10,816 nt of DNA from an uncultured Collinsella sp. Its GTDB lineage: Bacteria; Actinomycetota; Coriobacteriia; Coriobacteriales; Coriobacteriaceae. The notes under the pieces were generated by a model. That model had not been told where the DNA came from, ran no database searches, and was given only the letters and a program-made list of their open reading frames with translations. The DNA is taken from assembly GCA_900553705.1 (NCBI GenBank), contig USEK01000035.1, positions 1 through 10,816 on the forward strand. Reading direction: 5' to 3'. This document shows positions 6,414 to 10,816 of this stretch, one piece after another. The position numbers and the translations under genes are program-made. The number at the start of each line of letters is the position of its first letter. The stretch's first letter is position 1.

Positions 6414-6483
6414 CACCATGTGCGGTAACGCAGCTAGGGCACGCACTTGCGCCGTTGCCGTGTTATTCAATATCTGAGCCACA

Positions 6484-6514
6484 GGGGCGAACGCCAAAGA
6501 CCGGCGTTCGCCCT
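6484..6514 (+). other. Intercistronic stem-loop after the binding-protein gene
   Basis: The perfect 11-bp stem GGGCGAACGCC (6485-6495) / GGCGTTCGCCC (6503-6513) has a 7-nt loop and can be extended by one G-T pair. The following bases (TGCTTGTTA) are too poor in T for a full terminator. In ABC operons such structures commonly protect the binding-protein mRNA or cut read-through, giving more binding protein than transporter. That role is inferred here. Confidence 0.7.
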
Positions 6515-6617
6515 GCTTGTTACGGATGAGACAAAACATCCGGCCGCAGCTCTTTTATGCATTGTTACCGCTATCATGGTGACTCACGTGTCCACCCTAT
6601 CCTAGGAGGTATGAAGC

Positions 6618-7541
6618 ATGCTTATTGCATTGCAGGGCGCCGTTTCGCAGGGCGTCCTCTGGGGCATTATGGTGCTTGGCGTGTTTATCACGTTCCGCCT
6701 GCTCGACATTCCCGATATGACCTGCGACGGCAGCTTTGCCCTCGGCGGCTGCGTCTGCGCCGTGCTCATCGTCAATAACAACGTCGACCCGCTGTTCGCC
6801 GTGCTGGCCGGCATGTGTGCCGGTGCCATCGCGGGCGCCGTCACGGGCATTTTGACCACTGTCTTTGAGATTCCCGCGATCCTCGCCGGAATCCTGACGC
6901 AGATCAGTCTGTGGTCCATCAACCTGCGCATCATGGGCAAATCCAATACGCCCATCCTTGCCAAAGGCACCGTGTTCTCGGCCGTCAGCAACATGACCGG
7001 CCTGCCGCAGTCCACCGTCGCCATCATCCTGGGCATCTTGCTCGCCGTGGCTATCGTTGCCATCCTGTATTGGTTCTTTGGCACCGAGATTGGCTCAGCA
7101 CTGCGCGCCACCGGCAACAACGAGTACATGATCCGCGCCCTGGGCGTCAACACCAACTCCACCAAGATGATCGCCCTCGTGCTCTCCAACGCCCTCATCG
7201 GCCTTTCGGGCGCGCTTATCTGCCAGAGCCAGAAGTATGCCGACATTGGTATGGGCACCGGTGCCATCGTTATCGGTCTTGCCGCCATTGTTATCGGTGA
7301 GGTGCTCGGCCGTCTGCTGCCCGGCGGCCTCACGCAGTTTAGCGTCCGTCTTGCCTCCGCCGTCTTTGGCTCCGTGGTGTACTTCCTTATCCGCGCCATC
7401 GTGCTGCAGTTGGGCATGGACGCCAACGACATGAAGTTGCTCTCCGCCGTGATCGTCGCCGTGGCCCTGTGCGTGCCCGTGGTTTGGGAGCGCTATAAGC
7501 TCCGCAGCTCCTACACGAAGGGGGATGAGGCAGATGCTTAA
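6618..7541 (+). CDS. ABC importer permease (COG4120, TrpY-like)
   Basis: This is a 307-residue integral membrane subunit that forms the translocation path for the solute delivered by the upstream lipoprotein. The ATG at 6618 lies 8 nt after a strong AGGAGG; an out-of-frame ATG at 6611 opens only a shadow frame. About eight hydrophobic segments are visible, starting with GVLWGIMVLGVFITFRLLDI. The motif DIPDMTCDGSFALGG near residues 33-47 is typical of the branched-chain-permease-like fold of this family. Other helices include VLAGMCAGAIAGAVTGIL and AIILGILLAVAIVAILYWFF. The loop ALRATGNNEYMIRALGVN near 163-180 resembles the cytoplasmic coupling region that contacts the ATPase. The stop overlaps the ATPase start by 8 nt, indicating translational coupling. 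A TATCAT at 6572-6577 could be an internal -10, but without a -35. Confidence 0.9.
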   Translation: MLIALQGAVSQGVLWGIMVLGVFITFRLLDIPDMTCDGSFALGGCVCAVLIVNNNVDPLFAVLAGMCAGAIAGAVTGILTTVFEIPAILAGILTQISLWSINLRIMGKSNTPILAKGTVFSAVSNMTGLPQSTVAIILGILLAVAIVAILYWFFGTEIGSALRATGNNEYMIRALGVNTNSTKMIALVLSNALIGLSGALICQSQKYADIGMGTGAIVIGLAAIVIGEVLGRLLPGGLTQFSVRLASAVFGSVVYFLIRAIVLQLGMDANDMKLLSAVIVAVALCVPVVWERYKLRSSYTKGDEADA

Positions 7542-8328
7542 GCTCTCGCACGTCAAGAAGACCTTTAACAAGGGCACCGTCACCGAGAAGCGCGCGCTCA
7601 CCGGCGTCGACCTCACCCTGAATGACGGCGACTTTGTAACCGTGATCGGCGGCAATGGCGCCGGCAAGTCCACGCTGCTCAACATGATCGCCGGCGTGTA
7701 CCCGCTCGATTCGGGCGTTATTGAGCTCGACGGCACCGACATCTCGCGCCTGAGCGAGTCGCAGCGCGCCAAGTACCTGGGCCGCGTGTTTCAGGACCCC
7801 ATGCGCGGTACCGCTGCCGACATGCAAATCGCCGAGAACCTGGCCCTCGCCAAGCGTCGCGGCCAGCGTCGCGGCCTTTCGTGGGGCGTCACCAAGGCCG
7901 AGAAAGATGAGTACGTTGAGCTGCTCAAGCGCCTGGACCTTGGTCTGGACACGCGTCTCAACGCCAAGGTCGGCCTGCTCTCGGGCGGCCAGCGCCAGGC
8001 ACTCACCCTGCTCATGGCCACGCTCACCAAGCCACGCCTGCTGCTGCTCGACGAGCACACCGCGGCCCTCGACCCCAAGACGGCCTCTAAGGTGCTCAAT
8101 CTGACCGAGGAGATCGTCGACGAGAACCACCTCACCACGCTCATGGTCACGCATAACATGAACGACGCTATCCGTCTGGGCAACCGTCTGATCATGATGC
8201 ACGAAGGCCACGTGATCTACGACGTGGCGGGCGATGAGAAGAAGTCGCTCACCGTAGCCGACCTGCTGCAGAAGTTCGAGGAGGTCTCGGGCGGCGAGCT
8301 CGCCAACGACCGCATGCTGCTGAGCTAA
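7534..8328 (+). CDS. ABC importer ATP-binding protein (COG1101, TrpZ-like)
   Basis: This is a 264-residue cytoplasmic ATPase that powers the importer. The ATG at 7534 is chosen over the ATG at 7525, because GGGG at 7521-7524 gives 9 nt spacing and MLKLSHVKKTF is the usual start of the fold. All nucleotide-binding motifs are intact: Walker A GGNGAGKST (39-47), Q-loop VFQDP (Gln87), signature LSGGQ (149-153), Walker B LLLLDE (169-174), D-loop AALD (177-180) and switch His207 in VTHNM. The segment GTAADMQIAENLALA after the Q-loop is characteristic of COG1101. A basic stretch KRRGQRRG (107-114) follows it. One small deviation is EHTAALD instead of the usual EPTSALD. It is the last gene of the operon, followed directly by a hairpin that overlaps the stop codon. 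Confidence 0.94.
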   Translation: MLKLSHVKKTFNKGTVTEKRALTGVDLTLNDGDFVTVIGGNGAGKSTLLNMIAGVYPLDSGVIELDGTDISRLSESQRAKYLGRVFQDPMRGTAADMQIAENLALAKRRGQRRGLSWGVTKAEKDEYVELLKRLDLGLDTRLNAKVGLLSGGQRQALTLLMATLTKPRLLLLDEHTAALDPKTASKVLNLTEEIVDENHLTTLMVTHNMNDAIRLGNRLIMMHEGHVIYDVAGDEKKSLTVADLLQKFEEVSGGELANDRMLLS

Positions 8329-8370
8329 AACCTGCCAAAAAGGGACAGGTTTATTTTGGCAGGTTTTATC
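8327..8370 (+). terminator. Terminator hairpin of the ABC operon
   Basis: The perfect 14-bp stem AAAACCTGCCAAAA (8327-8340) / TTTTGGCAGGTTTT (8354-8367) starts within the stop codon and has a 13-nt loop. The last four stem T serve as a short T-tract. The A/T tracts on both sides would let it work in both directions. Confidence 0.82.
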
Positions 8371-8382
8371 TGCGCAAACGTC

Positions 8383-8422
8383 AAAACCGCCGCTAAGGGA
8401 CAGGCGCCCTTGCGGCGGTTTT
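8383..8422. terminator. Second hairpin with matching loop motif, possible bidirectional terminator or REP-like element
   Basis: The outer stem AAAACCGCCGC (8383-8393) / GCGGCGGTTTT (8412-8422) is perfect over 11 bp. It is extended by AAGGG (8395-8399) / CCCTT (8407-8411) past a single bulged T. The decamer AAGGGACAGG (8395-8404) is also present in the first hairpin at 8340-8349, at the same place just after the left stem arm. The shared decamer suggests a repeated element and not two unrelated terminators. Confidence 0.65.
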
Positions 8423-8486
8423 CGCATATTATGTCGATAATCCGATATTCAACCAGACATTCTGGCTAAGGACTAAGGAAACTGCC

Positions 8487-10502
8487 ATGAAAAGACTCCC
8501 CCGCCTTGCGTTAGCCGCCGCGTTGTTTGCCGGCGCGCTCGCAGGCATCCCAAGCCTCGCTTTCGCGGGGAACCTGCCCGCCGCCATTGACGGCTCCGTG
8601 GCCGTCATGCACACCAACGACATCCACGGCAGCTACAAGTACAGCTACAACGCAAGCAAGGGCACCGGCACTGTGGGCTTTGATGGGCTGGCGGTTCTCT
8701 ATAGCGCCCAAAACAGCGCCCCCGATCTTTTGCTCGATGCGGGCGACACCTTCCACGGGCAGTCCTTCGCCACCATGAGCGAGGGCAAGAGCATCGCCGA
8801 GCTCATGGACACCTTCTATGTAGACGGCTACGACGCGACCACGCCGGGCAACCACGACTGGAGCTACGGCGCAGACAAACTCCGCACCATGACCGGCTAC
8901 AGCACCACCGGCACGCCCTTCGCCATGCTCTGCGCGAACGCGAAGTCCACGAGCGGCGTATGGAGCTCGAGCATCACGAAGACGCTCGATCGCACCTGGG
9001 AGGATACCGAGGATCACTCCACATTCGACTACAAAATCAAGGTCGGCGTCGTGGGTGCCATGGATGAGTCGCTAGGTTCCTCGCTGCGCGCGGACCTGGT
9101 CGCGGGCACCAGCTTCTCGAGTGCCGCGAACGCCATCAATACCGAGGCAGAGCAGCTGCGCAAGGAGGGCTGCGATGTTGTTGTGTGTATCGCGCACACG
9201 CTCGACGCCAAGACCTTTGCCACGCGACTCCGTGGCGTCGATGCCCTTATCGCAGGCCACGAGCACATCAACCTTAACGAGAAGGTGACGGGAGCCGACG
9301 GCAAGACGATCCACGTTGTCGAGGCAGGCGGCGCCTTTGCCGAGGTGGGGCTGCTTTCCATTCCGTACAAGTACAACACGAATGACACCGAGACGACCGA
9401 CGATGACACGGTCACGGTCCCTGCAGACGGTAGCGACGAGAAGCTCTACACCGCCAAGAACGTCAACGACCTTTTGGCAGACCCCGACGACTACCAAAGC
9501 CGCCTTGAAGCCGTCCGCAACAAGATCAAGCCGCTCGACGAGGACTTTGAAAACGAATCGAACAAGGTGCTCGGCACATCCACCACCAACTATTTCTACG
9601 GCGAGGACGCCGCAGGCACGCATGGTTGGGAAATGGTGCGCACCACCGATTTCCGCCCCAGCAAGGAGGGCGACACCACCAAGGCCCAGACCATCGGCCA
9701 CGTGATTTGCGGCTCCTATCTTGCCCTGACGGGCGCGGACTTCGCTATCGAAAGCGCTGGCGGCATCCGCGGCGGCATCGCGGCGGGCAACGTGACCGCC
9801 GGCAACGTCATCGCCATCTCGCCCTACGGCAACACCGTGGAGACCTGGACCATGACCGGCACGGACTTCCTCGCAGCGCTCGAGCACTCGCTACAAATCA
9901 GCGACGATTGCAACGACAGCTACGAGCTTCAGCAGGCTTATGTGGCGGCCGGTCACACCGAGCAGGAGGCGCAAAACAAGTACAAGTGGCGCGATGACTC
10001 TGGCAGCGTTCTCTCCTTTGGCGGCATCAACGTGACGATTGATTGGACGCAGCCCGAAGGCAAGCGCATTGTGAGTGCCACACTCACCAAAGACGGCAGC
10101 ACGTTCGATCCCACCAAGACCTATACCGTCGCCACCAACAACTACATCATTACCAACACGACCGACTTCCCCACCTTCGCAAACGCCACCAAGCACACCG
10201 AGTGGGGTACCTGCGAGTCAGCGCTAAGGGCGCTGATCGGGCAGAACGGCTGGGAGAGCAAGATGGCCGGGCTCGCCGGCACCATCGGCTTCGGCTCCGC
10301 AGCCGTGGACCCCACGCCCTCACCGGCCCCGACGCCTAAGCCCTCGTCTAAGACGGACACGGCGACCACGAAGGTCATCACCAAGAAGACGACCGGTAAG
10401 CTTGCCGCAACGGGAGACCGCACGCTGGCAGTAGTTGGCGCGTGCCTTATCGGCGGCATCATCGTCATCATGCTCGGCATTATCTGGAAGCGTCGACGCT
10501 AA
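8487..10502 (+). CDS. Cell-wall-anchored 5'-nucleotidase / 2',3'-cyclic phosphodiesterase family protein
   Basis: This 671-residue secreted metallophosphoesterase is expected to remove phosphate from extracellular nucleotides and release nucleosides. The ATG follows AAGGA by 7 nt. Residues 1-27 are a Sec signal peptide ending SLAFA. The metal site is complete: HTNDIHG (Asp45, His47), DAGDTFHG (Asp87), TPGNHDW (Asn122, His123), His237 in CIAHTLD and GHEH (257-260). An acidic Thr/Asp-rich insertion lies near 295-315. The C-terminal 5'-nucleotidase domain (about 355-595) contains ESAGGIRGGI, SPYGNTVETW and TYTVATNNYIIT. A Pro/Ser/Thr/Lys linker (from about 610) then leads to LAATG (639-643), a hydrophobic helix and the tail KRRR. 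This is a sortase signal of the LAXTG form used by class E sortases of high-GC Gram-positives. No sortase gene is visible. A GATAAT at 8436-8441 may be its -10. UshA/YfkN-like and AdsA-like proteins share this layout, so exact substrate is uncertain. Confidence 0.92.
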   Translation: MKRLPRLALAAALFAGALAGIPSLAFAGNLPAAIDGSVAVMHTNDIHGSYKYSYNASKGTGTVGFDGLAVLYSAQNSAPDLLLDAGDTFHGQSFATMSEGKSIAELMDTFYVDGYDATTPGNHDWSYGADKLRTMTGYSTTGTPFAMLCANAKSTSGVWSSSITKTLDRTWEDTEDHSTFDYKIKVGVVGAMDESLGSSLRADLVAGTSFSSAANAINTEAEQLRKEGCDVVVCIAHTLDAKTFATRLRGVDALIAGHEHINLNEKVTGADGKTIHVVEAGGAFAEVGLLSIPYKYNTNDTETTDDDTVTVPADGSDEKLYTAKNVNDLLADPDDYQSRLEAVRNKIKPLDEDFENESNKVLGTSTTNYFYGEDAAGTHGWEMVRTTDFRPSKEGDTTKAQTIGHVICGSYLALTGADFAIESAGGIRGGIAAGNVTAGNVIAISPYGNTVETWTMTGTDFLAALEHSLQISDDCNDSYELQQAYVAAGHTEQEAQNKYKWRDDSGSVLSFGGINVTIDWTQPEGKRIVSATLTKDGSTFDPTKTYTVATNNYIITNTTDFPTFANATKHTEWGTCESALRALIGQNGWESKMAGLAGTIGFGSAAVDPTPSPAPTPKPSSKTDTATTKVITKKTTGKLAATGDRTLAVVGACLIGGIIVIMLGIIWKRRR

Positions 10503-10553
10503 GCTACACCGCCGGGCCTTACAGCCCCGCCGCGTAAACCTTATATCGAGCAC

Positions 10554-10586
10554 AGAAGCCCGTCCGATGTGATCGGACGGGCTTCT
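10554..10586 (+). terminator. Hairpin terminator after the nucleotidase gene
   Basis: The perfect 15-bp stem AGAAGCCCGTCCGAT (10554-10568) / ATCGGACGGGCTTCT (10572-10586) has a 3-nt loop. No clear T-run follows (TTGGTGGG), so termination may be partial or factor-assisted. Confidence 0.68.
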
Positions 10587-10630
10587 TGGTGGGTATCATG
10601 GTTGGACGATCATTAGGAGGTTTTCCCTAC

Positions 10631-10767
10631 ATGGAATTGTTTGAGCCGATTCTTCATTTCTTTGAGCAACGGTGGGTCCACAACATCATCTGGGCCGTCA
10701 TCTTGGCGATAGGCACCGCCGTCGCCGCCAAGGTCGTATCCAAGACCCTGAACCATCTGCTTAACCG
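10631..10767 (+). CDS. N-terminal fragment of an MscS-like small-conductance mechanosensitive channel
   Basis: Only the first 45 codons are genomic; the frame then runs into the adapter. The ATG at 10631 follows AGGAGG with 10 nt spacing. The visible part has an amphipathic start MELFEPILHFFEQRWVHN, then one membrane segment IIWAVILAIGTAVAAKVV and a basic KTLNHLLN. This is how many MscS/YnaI-type channels begin, with the first transmembrane helix near residues 15-40. The pore helix and the cytoplasmic beta-domain that would confirm the family lie outside the window. Such channels release solutes under osmotic downshock. Another small membrane protein is possible. Confidence 0.6.
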
Positions 10768-10816
10768 CTGTCTCTTATACACATCTGACGCTGCCGACGA
10801 CTAGTCGAGTGTAGAT
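10768..10816 (-). other. Reverse-complement Nextera read-1 adapter with the same i5 index (library artefact)
   Basis: 10768-10800 is the exact reverse complement of the adapter at 13-45. 10801-10808 (CTAGTCGA) is the same index reversed, and 10809-10816 (GTGTAGAT) is the P5 end. Genomic DNA ends at 10767. Confidence 0.98.

Noticed and set aside
5433..10502. ABC importer and nucleotidase as one nucleoside-uptake operon
   Set aside because: Two strong hairpins separate them and the nucleotidase has its own upstream AT-rich region. The binding protein is not of the BMP nucleoside type, so a functional link is only speculation.
1..10816. Terminal inverted repeats suggesting a 10.8-kb composite transposon
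   Set aside because: The repeats are exact Nextera adapter with Tn5 mosaic end and a sample index; no transposase gene is present.

Overview
The genomic insert runs from 46 to 10767. Both ends carry untrimmed Illumina Nextera read-1 adapter and i5 index sequence, so the two outermost genes are cut by library ends and not by biology. The organism looks like a gut actinobacterium of the class Coriobacteriia, most likely Collinsella or a close relative. This rests on the high GC, strong C/G bias at third codon positions, GTG starts, an LAATG-type sorting signal and the protein flavour. It is an inference without a database search.

Layout. (1) 46-396, minus strand: FeoA-type iron-transport domain protein, open at the left edge and possibly the N-terminal part of a FeoA-FeoB fusion. 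A good promoter and two back-to-back 16-bp palindromes precede it. (2) 397-936: non-coding, with a degenerate 62-bp tandem repeat that folds into hairpins and a separate 18-bp-stem hairpin. (3) 937-1836, minus: alpha/beta-hydrolase (esterase type). (4) 2080-2643, plus, divergent: stand-alone PTS EIIA of the glucose family, with a LacI-type palindrome upstream and a terminator downstream. (5) 2825-4228: asparaginyl-tRNA synthetase, with a textbook terminator. (6) 4487-5272: HTH/WYL-like regulator with a structured leader that can pair with its own ribosome binding site. (7) 5433-8328: three-gene ABC importer (lipoprotein, permease, ATPase) of the TrpXYZ-like COG2984/COG4120/COG1101 type. A stem-loop lies after the lipoprotein gene and the permease and ATPase genes overlap by 8 nt. 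Two consecutive hairpins with the same decamer in their loops follow. (8) 8487-10502: secreted, wall-anchored 5'-nucleotidase. (9) 10631-10767: start of an MscS-like channel gene, cut by the library end.

Most genes are single transcription units bounded by hairpins. The only clear operon is the ABC importer. The window reads as ordinary chromosome with nutrient functions (iron, sugar PTS, small-solute import, nucleotide salvage). The less familiar material is in the intergenic DNA: the 62-bp hairpin array, the 61-bp extended palindrome, the twin hairpins after the ABC operon, the tandem operators at feoA and the leader of the WYL-like gene. I see no CRISPR array, tRNA, rRNA, insertion sequence or defence system.
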